NCBI GenBank assembly: GCA_015499995.1 | Contig: JADNRV010000202.1 | Coordinates: 24,289 to 88,288, forward strand | Length of the DNA: 64,000 bases | Source of the DNA: Flammula alnicola | Lineage: Eukaryota; Basidiomycota; Agaricomycetes; Agaricales; Strophariaceae | Direction: 5' to 3' | Part shown: positions 1-10,931 of the stretch, piece by piece | Layout of the letters: each line of letters opens with the position of its first letter | Numbering within the stretch: the stretch's first letter is position 1 | Made by a program: the position numbers and the translations under genes | Notes under the pieces: model-generated | What the model was told of the DNA's origin: nothing | What the model saw: the letters and a program-made list of their open reading frames with translations, nothing else | The model's database searches: none

Positions 1-5
1 TGCCA

Positions 6-720
6 CTGACCTTGACTTCCATAGCCAGCTGCTTCAAACCCTAAACATCGCCGCTGCCGCCTCTGAAGAGCCCCGTGAGTACCCCATCTAGGATTATTTC
101 ACGGAGAAATGCTGACTTGAATCGCTTGATCGCCCGTTGCTCTTGTATTCACTGTAGCATTCTGATTGCATAGTGGGCTTGGAGGTATGGGTCTCGCTTG
201 AACGCGTTTTGAGCTGCCTGCGATTTGACGGAATGTCTGTGAGTACTGCACCTCAAACCTTCCCGGCGAAATGCTCACCTTGATCTACCGTAGCCAGACG
301 CTTTGAACCCTAAACATTTCCGCCACCACCTCTGAAGATCCCTGTGAGTACCATATATAGGATTATTTTATGGAGAAAAGCTGACTTTAATCGCTTGATC
401 ACCCGCCGCACTTGTCTTCGCCATAGCACTCTGATTGTATAGTGGGCTCGGAGGTATGGCTCACGCTTGAACGCAATTTGGGCTGTCTGCGCTTTGAAGC
501 AATATCTGTGAGTACCCCACCGCAGAGCTTCACGGCGAAACACTGACCTTTATTTTCAGTAGCCAACTGCTTTGAACCCTAACCGTTGTCGCCGTCACTC
601 CATGTGAGTGCCCCACGTATGATTATTTCACGGAGAAGTGCTGACTGTGACTTGATAGCCCGCCGCTTTTGTATTCACCGTAGCATTATTCTGATGTGCA
701 TAGTCGGCTCGGAGTGATGG
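6..720 (+). repeat. Tandem exon-intron repeats, relic of a repeat-protein gene
   Basis: Three diverged direct repeats start near 6, 274 and 543 (period about 268 bp; the third is partial). Each unit has two exon-like blocks, each with an AG before it and a GTGAGT donor after it: a block of about 50 nt (QLLQTLNIAAAAS in unit 1) and one of about 80 nt (IVGLEVWVSLERVL in unit 1, IVGSEVWLTLERNL in unit 2). In units 2 and 3 the short block has an in-frame TGA where unit 1 reads TTCAAA. This looks like duplicated exons of a helical-repeat protein that has decayed. The family was not recognised, and an intact gene may continue to the left of the window. Confidence 0.5.
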
Positions 721-1125
721 GTCAGAAATCCACATGGCTGATAATACATTCACTTGTACTGTTTCGAATACAGATCCTGAACTTGTAGACTGAGCATCCG
801 GGTTATCGATGATGAAGATGAGTTTGATAAAATAAGCTTGCGGGCAGAGTGGAATCGATCCAAATCTGGACGCGCCATTCTCTCCGCTGCTAAACTTACT
901 ACGTCGTTGATTCGCAACTGTTTCTCTCCGCTATCTCACTATCTAGTACATCAGTCTAATTGTTAAGCGAACATATATTCGACGACGTAGATTGTTCATC
1001 AGTCTGACCTGATCCATCAGCTCCGTCACCCCCAATGTTTCTACCTCATCTTTTCTAGGAGTTTCAATATATAGAGGAATCTTTGGTAAGTAATTGTTTG
1101 TACCTGTCTACTGCAATTACCTTAA
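721..1125. other. Intergenic, no feature seen
   Basis: AT-rich spacer between the repeat array and the 3' end of the NLR gene. No coding frame, tRNA or repeat was seen. Confidence 0.5.
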
Positions 1126-4100
1126 CTATAGCACAACGCTCATGTCCAAAATAACCACACGGCCGGACTTATACCCAAAACATGCTCTGTCCCTAAAAAA
1201 TGAAGACGATTCGAAGTCGCAATAATGAGAGGGTATCCAGCAGTCGCGGAGTGCACCGATTATCCAACGACCATCATCAGATATCGAAAGCGTGGGATGT
1301 ATCCTGAGCATAGGTTGTACTGGATAGACAATGCAGAAATTTTCGGCTCCTACACGGTGAACCTCGCTAGAGTCGGGCAGTTTGACGTGGAGAGTAGTCA
1401 TTACATGCACCTCGCCCGTCGTTACGTTCCAGATCCGGACCGTCTCGTCATATGATCCAGAGACGACTCGGCTGCCGTCCTGGGAGAACGCAACGGACTT
1501 CACCTGACCCGTGTGGCCCTTCAGCTCAGCCTGTACCTCGCCCGTCGTCGCATTCCAAATCCGGACCGTCTTGTCGTATGATCCAGAGACGACTCGGCTG
1601 CCGTCCTGGGAGAACGCGACGGACCTCACCACACCCATGTGGCCCTTCAGTTCAGCCTGTACCTCGCTCGTCGTCGCGTTCCAGATCCGCACCGTCTTGT
1701 CGTCCGATCCAGAGACGACTCGGCTGCCATCCTGGGAGAACGCGACAGACATCACCCAATTCGTGTGGCCCTTCAGCTCAGCCTGTACCTCGCCCGTCGT
1801 CGCGTTCCAGATCCGCACCGTCTTGTCGTGCGATCCAGAGACGACTCGGCTGCCGTCCTGGGAGAACGCGACAGACCTCACCACACCCATGTGGCCCTTC
1901 AGCTCAGCCTGTACTTCGCTTGTCGTCGCGTTCCAGATCCGCACCGTCTTGTCGTGCGATCCAGAGACGAATCGGCTGCCATCCTGGGAGAACGCGACAG
2001 ACATCACCGAAGCCGTGTGGCCCTTCAGCTCAGCCTGTACCTCGCCCGTCGTCACGTTCCAGATCCGCACCGTCCTGTCGTATGATCCAGAGACGACTCG
2101 GCTGCCATTCTGGGAGAACGCGACGGACATCACCCTCTGCGTGTGGCCCTTCAGCTTAGCCTGTACCTCGCTCGTCGTCGCGTTCCAGATCCAGACCGTC
2201 CCGTCGTCCGATCCAGAGACGACTCGGCTGCCATCCTGGGAGAACACAACCGACGTCACCCAAGCCGTGTGGCCCTTCAGCTCAGCCTGTACCTTGCCCA
2301 TTGTCGCGTTCCAGATCCGGACCGTCTTGTCATATGATCCAGAGACGACTCGGCTGCCGTCCTGGGAGAATGCGACGGACGTCACCCTATGCGTGTGGCC
2401 CTCCAGCTCAGCCTGTACCTCGCCCGTTGTCGCGTTCCAGATCCGCACCGTCTTGTCGTCCGATCCAGAGACGACTCGGCTGCCATCCTGGGAGAATACG
2501 ACCGACGTCACCCAAGCCGTGTGGCCCTTCAGCTCAGCCTGTACCTCGCCCATCGTCGCGTTCCAGATCCGGACCGTCTTGTCATATGATCCAGAGACGA
2601 CTCGGCTGCCGTCCTGGGAGAACGCGACGGACGTCACCCTATGCGTGTGGCCCTTTAGCTCAGCCTGTACCTCGCCCGTCATCGCGTTCCAGATCTGGAC
2701 CGTCTTGTCGTCCAATCCAGAGACGACTCGGCTGCCGTCCTGGGAGAACGCGACGGAATTCACTCCAGAGCTGTTTTGCATGACAATCTCTGTTGGATCC
2801 CACGAGTTGGATAGTCCTAATGTGAGTTTAGGCACTCGGCTGACGTCAGTAGCATACACCTCGCGTATTAATGATTTCTTTGGAATCCAAGCGAGTGCCG
2901 ACTGATAGATCTCGAAACAATGTTTCTGAATGGATTCAAAGGTCATTTGCAGACATCGACGGGCGTCATCAACGAGTAACTGAAGGTCGTGGCACCGAAT
3001 ATCTGTCATTTGGAAGTGCTGACAGTTGGACAAATTTTTAGCTCGAGAGTTCACTTCATTCTGGCAAACCACTTACTGATAGAAAAGTTGTCGCACTTTC
3101 GAGAGATGTGATTCCTGTCTGGAGCTCACCCAACACACTTAGACACTCTATCCAGTGCAGAAAGTGTTGATGGAGAAAAACATGAAGAGCGGTGATGAGG
3201 TCAGTGCCGGATACCTGTATGGGCTGTACCTCTCCTAAATGAGAAGCCCAATAGAGGCATGAGTATTTGAGCGCTTCGGAGATTTTGCCGACGTTGTCTG
3301 GAGAGTTGGTTGCTTCTCTGCGTGACAGAGTCAACTCTTCGGGAATATTGCATATGTTATACTTTAGCGAGCGATTCATGTGCTCCAAACATTTGAGAGC
3401 CAGTATTTCATGACCCTTCGGAGAATCCAGTGCAGGGAACGAGGGATAACTCTCGGCTGAACAACGGTGGGGGTCGGTTACGAAGTCAGGGAACGAGGCG
3501 TGGAATGGAGCGACTGGGGCGTGATCCTGCGTAGGAATGTGAATTACAGATGAGAGGGGTGACAGATACAGATGTGCGTCATCTATTTCTGATAACGACG
3601 TGATCGCTTGAATCGGCAATGGATTTCGGAGGAATACGATGATGGAGACGAGTCGCCTCATGGGAATAACTTCAGAGTCCTCCTTCGATGCACATGCTTG
3701 TTCCAAAATATGTCCATAGAGGTCATCGATGGTCGCAGTCTGCAATTTGCTCCCCGTCTTTAAATCTCGGTTTGCTATGAGAGAGAGACGAGACTTGTAG
3801 AGGTTACCACCATCGCGAATATAACGAATAGTGGTTGCCGCATAAATGAACAAGCGGCCGGAATGATTGATTAATTTGGACAACTCGGATGGCGATGGCC
3901 AGGCATCCGGAGTACGGTCAAGACCAAGACTCTTGACGTCGGATAATGACCTCTCTATATACTTTCGAATGTCGTCCTCCACCAGATGCTTCTCGACTTC
4001 GTGTAGCTTAAAAGTGGTTGACAGTTTGGGGAGATCATAGAAGGCGCTGCGGATCTGATCTTCGTCTCGGCTGGCGATGAAAAATTTGAGAGGAATGTCA

Positions 4101-5801
4101 AAGGTTGATTGAAGAATGAGTTTAATCAACGAAGAGACGACTCCAAGGTTGATGCATTCATCTACGGCATCGATAACGATGATTTTGTAGGTCCTGGCCA
4201 CCTTGCCAGCGGTCGTTCGGATAGGATTATAAATGAGCTTCGTGAACTGCTCAGCCAAGTTACTATAGGTCGGTTCCGCCAGAGCAGGGTCATCCTCGAT
4301 GGCCTTGACGATCTCGATTTTAATGGGAGGTGAAGCTCTGGCGAGCGCGTGCGCAATAACGGGGACGATGAGGCGTGCATTACTGGTCTTCTCGGATGCT
4401 CGAGAACCAAAGAAACTGGCGCCAAGCATGTTTTTCCCGTCGAGGATCTCACACAACGTGTGCGAGATGGTCGATTTTCCGGTTCCAGCCATTCCTACCA
4501 TCCAGTATACTTTGCGGTTATCATTGCCCGAGGCCCAAGCATCCAAATCTGCGAGGATGTTGACACGTGTCCCCAGCATGCAGCCGACGGGATCGCCGTA
4601 AGACGAATGGCGAGTTTTATAGGATGTCATTTCGTGGTTGAGCTTGTCGATAGAACCTATGGTTACGTGAGCACCGCGAAGTCTAATGCTGATCGGACAG
4701 TGTATCTCACCAGACTACGGATGCGTGATATTAGCCTCAGTCATGTTTCTCGAAGGAGCGACAGTACCTGTAAGATCCTCTTAACAGTATCATCGATATC
4801 CCCTACTGTTTCCTCAATATTCAGCTGAGTGTCGATCTTTAAGAGGTGATCAATGTACACGTGTAGCTTTCGTCAATAATTTGAGAAACTGACCTGAAAG
4901 ACATCGCACAGAATGCTGATGTTCCGAAAGGCTTTCAGTATCGTACCGGCATCCTTTGTACTCTCGGCAACGCGGGTCAACAATGAACTATCATCCAACT
5001 TCTCGACCGCCTTCACTTGAACGGTGATGGCCCTGGAAAGCATTGACGAATGTAAAACATTGACCGAAAAACATAATGAATCGACGCACTGGCAGAAATC
5101 TTCAATTCGGTGATCTAGCGCGCGTAAGCCGTTGTGTTTCTGATACTTCTTGATGATCGAGATGATGGCCTCTAGCTTTGCTTTGAGGTCTTCGAGTTCC
5201 TCCTTATTCGCCGACACCGCCTGGTCCGCAAGAATAAACGATGAATAATTCATGAACACATCTTGTACATCGAGCCACGTACATCGGCGATCCTGATAAT
5301 TGTCAGAAGCCCTCCGACGGCTGTCTTCAGAGGTGGGAACATGCCAGAGCAGTCAGAAAGCCCCTGCAACGCCAACTTCGATCCTTCATAGGCAACGCTT
5401 CCCACTGCTTTCGCCCGCTGAACCCTTGTTTCAGGAATGACCACGGTAGTAGGAAGCCCGCCAATTGCTGCATAAGCGTTATATTGCGGGTTAAAATTCT
5501 CAGAAGGTTCACGGCTCGTAGGTGATTTGGTTGTGGGAGTTATAGATGTAGAACAGTTCGCCTGCGAGACAGGTAGCGGAGTGTTCGTGTTGGCGACCTC
5601 ATCTCCAGACATCTTTGGGGGCGCTATGAAACCATTCTGAACTGTCTGGCGTGTGAAGGATTTTGTCGCCAATTCAGTACCCGTAACGAGTTGCGGCGGT
5701 TGAGGAGACGGTGAGCGATTGCGGATCCTGTTGTATATGTCCTGGATGGGATCTAGCAGTGCCGATCTCTTGGATTGCTTTCCCCGTCCCGAATGTGACA
5801 T
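1126..5801 (-). CDS. NACHT-WD40 NLR-type protein
   Basis: Five exons read in frame: 5801-5283, 5220-4894, 4824-4768, 4714-3077 and 3018-1126, giving 1477 aa. Residues 1-175 are Ser/Thr/Pro-rich. Residues about 175-290 are a helical, Lys/Glu-rich domain (EELEDLKAKLEAI) resembling the MLKL/HeLo-like N-termini of basidiomycete NLRs. A NACHT NTPase follows with Walker A GMAGTGKST (about 375-383) and Walker B IIVIDAVDEC (about 479-488). The C-terminus holds eleven 42-aa WD40 repeats. Fungal NLRs of this type (for example the Podospora HET-E/HNWD family) sense non-self and trigger cell death or defence; that role here is inferred. The frame across 3072-3056 would allow a 16-nt intron, but a 58-nt intron ending at 3019 also keeps frame and is preferred. 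The Met at 5801 opens exon 1; an upstream exon is possible. Confidence 0.85.
1383..2769 (-). repeat. Eleven near-identical 126-bp WD40 repeats
   Basis: Within the last NLR exon the units repeat every 126 bp (42 aa) with core SVAFSQDGSRVVSGS. They differ mostly at the residue after GS (Y, D or H) and at the pair before the conserved Val (HR, AW, QR, AS, GV, NW, GQ). The array pattern matches repeat-homogenised, positively selected NLR sensors. Because of the high GC and repetition, long open frames appear on the opposite strand; they are shadows. Confidence 0.95.
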
Positions 5802-6339
5802 GTAAGTTTTCCGATGGTATGCAGATAGAGGTCTAGATGAGTTTGGATGCGTGAGTCGCTTGTTGGGAGTGGATTAAGAAGCAATGAGCGCTGAGCGCTG
5901 AGCGCGCATGCTTCTGACGTAGGCATCAATATGATTTCAAAAGACAGACTGGCCCGGGGATGGTGTTTTCTTTGGGACATCTCACCGCCGATACGTTCAA
6001 GTCCTGATGCAAAGAATATTAACCAATCGTAAGCATCGTGGAGCTCGGTCTCTTTTGCTCTGTTCCAATCGCGTCAATCAGGTCATTTTTCATTTTTTCT
6101 GCACAGATTTACCAGCTGTTGTGGCAAGTTGTCCGAACAATTTTTGTTCTTTATGTTAGGCCTTTTTTATTTCATTGTATTCTTATAGTCTACTAACCGA
6201 AATCATGGAGTTCTTGGAAGTCTCGAAACGGCGTCAGTAGCAACATCGAAACTAAGGGAATCGAAAGATTAGGCAAAGAGGTCTTTAAAAATACAGCCTA
6301 CTTGCAACCCCCGACCCATCCTCAATCGCCACAGGCTCC
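5802..6339. other. Intergenic, NLR upstream region
   Basis: It holds the presumed promoter of the minus-strand NLR and the upstream region of the plus-strand BRCT relic. No clear TATA box or repeat was recognised. Confidence 0.4.
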
Positions 6340-7169
6340 ATGGCCCCTCCAGCGATGCCCCCTCCGCGGCGGAGCGCAGCCGCGCAAGCGACACAGAGAC
6401 TCCACGAGACGATCATGCCCGACGTGATCCAGTTTGAGGCGCAGATGCGGAAGGCGCACTCCAAGGCGCGCAGGGGGTCGGGTACTCGGGGCGGAGTGGA
6501 GGCGTTCGTCGTGGGTGGTGAGGAGGAAGAGATGAGTGGGTCGACTGTGAGGAAGAGGGGGAATGTGGAGGAGGAAGAGGGGGATGGGATGGCGAAGAAG
6601 AAGCGGAGGGTTAGTGCTGTTGCTGGTGGGGGCGAGGATGGGGCGGACTCGGAGGACGCGAAAGGGAAGGGAAAGCAGAAGGCTGTTCCTATGGACGTTG
6701 ATGAGGATGATGGGTATGCATATGCATCTCTCATTCTCATTCTCTCCTTCCTTGTATTCTTGTGTTCTTGCGTTCTTCCAAGGGCGCTCCAACGGCCTTT
6801 TACTCGTTGCGTCCTTATCAAACCTTGTTTTCCTTGGTTTTCTATGCTGATGCTTCAATTTCTTCTCTCTCTCAGGTCGACTGGTATAATGATTACGACG
6901 ACGCAAATTACGCTTGGAGATGATACGATCAACGCTCGTCTCATACTCTTGCGTTGCCGTGAATATCATCAGCTCTATCTCTAATACAGGCTCTAACGAA
7001 GCTCGGCGTAAAAATGACTAGTACCCGAGCGAACGAATGCACGCATCTCCTAGCGCGGCAAGTAGTGCGCACCGAGAAATTCCTCTGCGCGCTCGCTTCT
7101 GCACCCTGGATCCACTCAGAAAAGTGGGCTCTGCTAGTGCGGAAGCCAAAAGGATTTTACGTGCGTTTT
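6340..7169 (+). pseudogene. BRCT-domain protein relic (Brc1/Rtt107-like C-terminus)
   Basis: Exon 6340-6713 encodes a basic and acidic segment with IMPDVIQFE. A second exon from 6876 encodes TTTQITLGDDTIN, and after an unclear junction a third block from about 6988 encodes ALTKLGVKMT, CTHLLARQVVRTEKFLCALA and the W of a BRCT fold (IHSEKWA). This order matches the C-terminal BRCT pair of Brc1/Rtt107-like DNA-damage proteins from memory. At about 7130 the expected ASAEAKRIL continues in another frame, implying a one-base loss. The junction near 6930 lacks a GT donor. The 5' part of a full-length protein is absent. I read it as a truncated, frame-broken copy; a sequencing error at 7130 alone would not restore a whole gene. 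Confidence 0.6.
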
Positions 7170-7338
7170 CTCTTTTTTATTTATGTACTGACCTGCACCT
7201 GACAAGCTTATATGCAACCAACGCACTTTGCTAGCCGTCTCGCACCACGTGGTGTGTTCGGGGGTGTACATGGTTCCTTCTGCCGTCGTCGCCCTCGTCA
7301 TGTATGTGCCATGTCTGAGTCCCATTCTCCTCCCACAG

Positions 7339-7468
7339 CCCAAAGCAGCAGAAAAGGCTGCGCGCAAGGCCAAGGAAGACCCCAACATTCCCAAGTCTGC
7401 GCTCTCGGCGTATTTCAGCCAGGATTGGCGCGAGAGGATCATGAGCGACAATCCCGATGCAGGATTCG
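7339..7468 (+). pseudogene. Nhp6-like HMG-box fragment
   Basis: One exon-like block between CCCACAG and GTGCGT encodes [16 protein letters not shown], then IPKSALSAY and FSQDWRERI, the first half of a fungal Nhp6-type HMG box. Two residues normally present between SAY and FSQ are missing (six bases). The exon that should carry the second half (EVGKLLG, KWKEL) was not found in the next kilobase. HMG-box proteins bend DNA in chromatin; this fragment cannot form the fold. It sits on the same strand directly after the BRCT relic, so the two may form one debris block. Confidence 0.6.
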
Positions 7469-7788
7469 GTGCGTCGTCCTTCATTCTTATACTACTTCCT
7501 GCCCCGGGCGCTGTTGGAGGATTTGGTTAGGATGTACAGCGTGAGGGAAGGGGTTGTTTGCGTCCTGTTGAACGGAACTGACGTCTTGCCGAACCGTTCA
7601 ATCACAAGAGCTGTTTGGAAGATTCCAAGTACCGTATATATCCGATTTTCCCTGTCAAAGAAACAATATTAATAAGCGGTTACATCCAGAATGTCGAAAG
7701 TGGCGCTACCAGTTTGAAGCACTCGCTTCGTGTTTGAAAATTATGTCCATAAATATCAGCAGGCGTCGTGACGCACATAAATTGCCAG

Positions 7789-8481
7789 CTAGAACCCGGT
7801 TGGAGGTTTTCGAGACGTGATTCGACGCGCTGGCACAAAGTAATATTTGTTTAAACATCTGGACGACAAGAATTTTCGGATTAAGGAAAGTACGTACTCT
7901 GACTGATGGTGGTATTGCATCCAAACACCCCTGGGTTCCATCAGGATTACTAGATGAGAAGTATATTCACGGTAAACTTGCGGTTGACGTACCACATCAG
8001 TGAATTCTCCCCATCTTGTCTCGCAGTCGGGCTCATCGAAATCGACTATCCAGAATCCCCAGACGCCTCTACCGAAGCCCTTACTGACGTCAGCACCAAA
8101 TAACGGGGAGAATGAGTAATTTGCAGAATAAAGGCTCACCAAGTCTTGACAGAAATCAGTGAAGAGGACGCGATCATGAATCTCGACTGGGGTATCTTTA
8201 CAGATCCTCATAGAATCCTGACCAGGCGGCACATCTGCGAGCTTTGCCGTATATTCTCGGGTGGCATACCGAAGGCAGTGCTCTCCGCCTTTCAGTCCTT
8301 CCCATGATGGTTCCGTGATCGACAGGTCCGCTCGACATTTGAGAAACATCGGAGTGGAGACCCAACACCGGAACAAGTAAGACCATACTTCAGGAATCGA
8401 AAGTGCGATGGCCAGCTGGACTGTCGAAATTAGAAAGACGGCTATACAGAGCACAGCCACAATGTCCATTCGCTGTCGCAT
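7789..8481 (-). CDS. Basidiomycete-specific membrane-anchored protein, unknown function
   Basis: Two exons, 8481-8140 and 8079-7789 (intron GTGAGC to AAG), give 210 aa. An N-terminal hydrophobic segment (residues about 5-30) would act as signal anchor. The rest has a pattern I associate with an expanded Agaricomycetes family with the order REYTAKL, CKDTPVEI, FC, then GFWIVDFDEPDC and RWGEF. No enzyme motif is visible. The neighbours on either side are relics. Without splicing the frame stays open (230 aa), but the intron restores the expected GFGRGVWGFW context. The last about 40 residues fit the family less well, so the 3' end is uncertain. Confidence 0.55.
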   Translation of the reverse strand: MRQRMDIVAVLCIAVFLISTVQLAIALSIPEVWSYLFRCWVSTPMFLKCRADLSITEPSWEGLKGGEHCLRYATREYTAKLADVPPGQDSMRICKDTPVEIHDRVLFTDFCQDLVSLYSANYSFSPLFGADVSKGFGRGVWGFWIVDFDEPDCETRWGEFTDVVRQPQVYREYTSHLVILMEPRGVWMQYHHQSEYVLSLIRKFLSSRCLNKYYFVPARRITSRKPPTGF

Positions 8482-9733
8482 GATGGTACGATTGAGGTTA
8501 TGCCCTGTTGCCTTTCTCCATCTCGATTGGCCACGTTCGGATCGGGAATCATATCTAGAGTGGAGAAAATAACGTCAAAGACCAGAAAGTAGTAAAGGAT
8601 ACCAGGGAGCGTTTTCGTACAAAGGCAAATTCTCCATAAATGACTATGCTATCTGAGTTGCTCTTGTCGTCTGCTATGCGTGGCTGAGTCGAGCTTTCTG
8701 ACTGAATACTGGAATGAGGGGGCCTCCAACCCCTAGTGCGAAGACTTCAAGTATTATATGAGGTCAGAGAACGTCGATAGATCACAGTTGTGTAATAGAA
8801 AGTCCAATCAGCATTAAGCGGCCAAGCCAAGGTTATGATCTTCGCCGTTAATAGGGCCAGTAAGGGAGGTCAGAGGGGTGCCGCTGCCAGAGGAAGGCAT
8901 CCGACTACCTGATAATATGAGGAGAAGCGATCGGCACATACTTACTGCCTAGATGGATAGACGTTTTGCCGCTCAAGATGAACTTTAGGATGTGGGTGGG
9001 TAGTGGACCCGAGGCTTTTACGCCATTGCTTGCTTGCACGTGGGGGTTATGGTTATAAGAAGATTGCAAACAGCAAGAGGTATTCCTGCTGCAGTCGAGC
9101 ACACGACACATTGAGTAACTGCGTTGCGGAGCTCCGTAGGCCTTCAAAGCTTCAAGCTCGGGTTCGAGACCCAAAGAAAGCAACCTTGCTAGCCAGCAAA
9201 GAAACTACAGGCTTCAGGTCGGCAAGCCGCACAAATCGCGAGGTTTTCATATGACTGCAACGAGTGTTGTTGCAATTGATAGAGCCCAGAATCAAAGTGG
9301 TATACCAGGCAGCACGCAAATAGACCTAGCTGTGAGGGTGGGGATTATGAACTTCGAATGATTGCATTTTGAATGAAAGAATGCCCCAGTAACGAGACAG
9401 GCGTAGCGTGCTTGTTGTGGCGTATTGGCCTAAGCCTTTCCGGACGTATCCGCAAATACAAGGATGCCGAGCCTTCCCGTAAGGCTATACTTAGCTTCTC
9501 ATGCTCCCACAAGATCCATGACGGTAACGACTCCTCAGCACCAGTGGTATGATCATCGGCAACCTTTCTATACCGAATCTTGCGCTCATATTTTTTCTCT
9601 GGTAGATTCAAAACAACCAAATGCTCCGAAATTTTGCCTGAGTACTCGCATTTTTCTAGCAGATGGCGTCGGAACCTTAAACAGGTGCGCTATTCTACCT
9701 CGAAGTCTAATGACTCAACTGATCTTGGCTCCC
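8482..9733. other. Intergenic, no supported gene
   Basis: Short frames exist on both strands but none spans more than one plausible exon or shows recognisable protein. A GGTTCGAGACC box-B-like motif near 9163 has no matching tRNA fold. Confidence 0.4.
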
Positions 9734-10648
9734 ATGGCAGACAGCCACAAGAAGCGCCGGTGATATACACCTTCTCGGACTGGGCTCAGAACACCATGCT
9801 TTTAATGCCGCCTCGAGATGCACCGAATCAGCGACCTTTGTATTATCACCGTCGAGCTTGATTTGAATCCACTCTTACCGGTTTCGTATGTTACGAAGGT
9901 TGTGAGATGCGGAGGAGATGATAATAATTTAGTTGAAGAATTCGCGTGAGTCTTTCTCGTTCGAAATTACTTACTTGAACTCTATTTTTCTTGTTGCATC
10001 CTGGATTATGACGTTATGTGGGCGGTACTATCACGAATCACAGAATCAACATTCTCCCTATCCAGTATCAATAACGCCATTCATCCTTCTGTTCTTTTAT
10101 TTCATCGTCGGTACAAATCCTAAACTTAGTTTTCCAGGTTCGCTTTGAACAATAAACGAGCAGTCATCCGATTAGGCGACACAGCAACGCGTCTGTCAAA
10201 TGCCGTTTTTAGTGTCAATTCTTCACCGGTAAGGATGCGCATCCGAACCTCTACTTCCATGTTTACGACGATATGACTGTAGAAACACTTCAACTGGATC
10301 CTCGGAATCCGGCTGCACTGGGACTGCCGCACATCGCTTGACGACGGATCGCCAATGTGCATCGTACGTTGCCTTTCCCCAAGACGAACAACCCAATGCT
10401 GTTTGAGGCGTTTTATAACTGATACTTTTCCCTTGGAATTACAGTGCTACCTCCCATCTCCGTCTTCTCAAAGAGGTCAGAGTTCGCGTCCTCAGGAAAC
10501 TATCCAGATCGCATCCTTCGTGCCTCCGCCTCTAGACGCATCGCCTCCCTTACCAGAAGCCACTCTTACCATATTTCCATGTGGGCATAAATTGATAGAC
10601 GAGATCGTAGTATCAGCGCTCGTCGTCGAGAGAATGCTGACGCGATGA
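9734..10648 (+). pseudogene. Small basidiomycete protein (DUF6593-like), frame-broken
   Basis: Four exon blocks line up with a basidiomycete family known to me only as hypothetical, DUF6593-like. Block 1 (to about 9949) reads IYTFSDWAQNTMLL and RPLYYH, then in another frame VELDLNPLLPVSYVTKV. Block 2 (about 10138-10210) reads RAVIRLGDTATRLSN. After a 54-nt intron (GTAAGG to CTGTAG) block 3 reads HFNWILGIRLHWDC and LDDGSPMCI. Block 4 (about 10445-10648) reads IASFVPPPLDASPPLPEA and KLIDEIVVSALVVERMLTR. The introns are clean GT-AG. The frame break near 9853 (one extra or two missing bases) and the lack of an in-frame ATG just before IYTF suggest a recent pseudogene; an assembly error is the alternative. 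Confidence 0.5.
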
Positions 10649-10931
10649 TTGGAATTTGAAAAACAATTCCGTGAGCTGATGTACTTTATTTATAAGTTGA
10701 TTATCTTGCAGCGCACAGGATGCTGGTTGAAGGCTGACATTTGGACTTAGAACGATGTACTTTACAGTGTAACATATCAAGTTGTCCTATGTAGAATATC
10801 GTATCGTTAGATCCTCCTCGACCTAGGTACCCGAAGCAACCTAGGCTAACCCCTCCCGTCAACAGACCCCAAGAAACACCAAAGGAGAATATGATATCTC
10901 CAGCTTTGTAATCAAGAAAACAGACTCGACC

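Noticed and set aside
1452..2905. Long plus-strand open frames opposite the WD40 array
   Set aside because: They mirror the 126-bp repeats of the minus-strand NLR and show no independent protein family; they are composition shadows.
3062..3077. A 16-nt intron joining the two long NLR frames
   Set aside because: Too short for splicing. A 58-nt intron from the same GTAAGT donor to CTGTCAG also keeps frame.
9150..9175. tRNA-like B box (GGTTCGAGACC)
   Set aside because: No A box at the right distance and the T stem does not pair properly.
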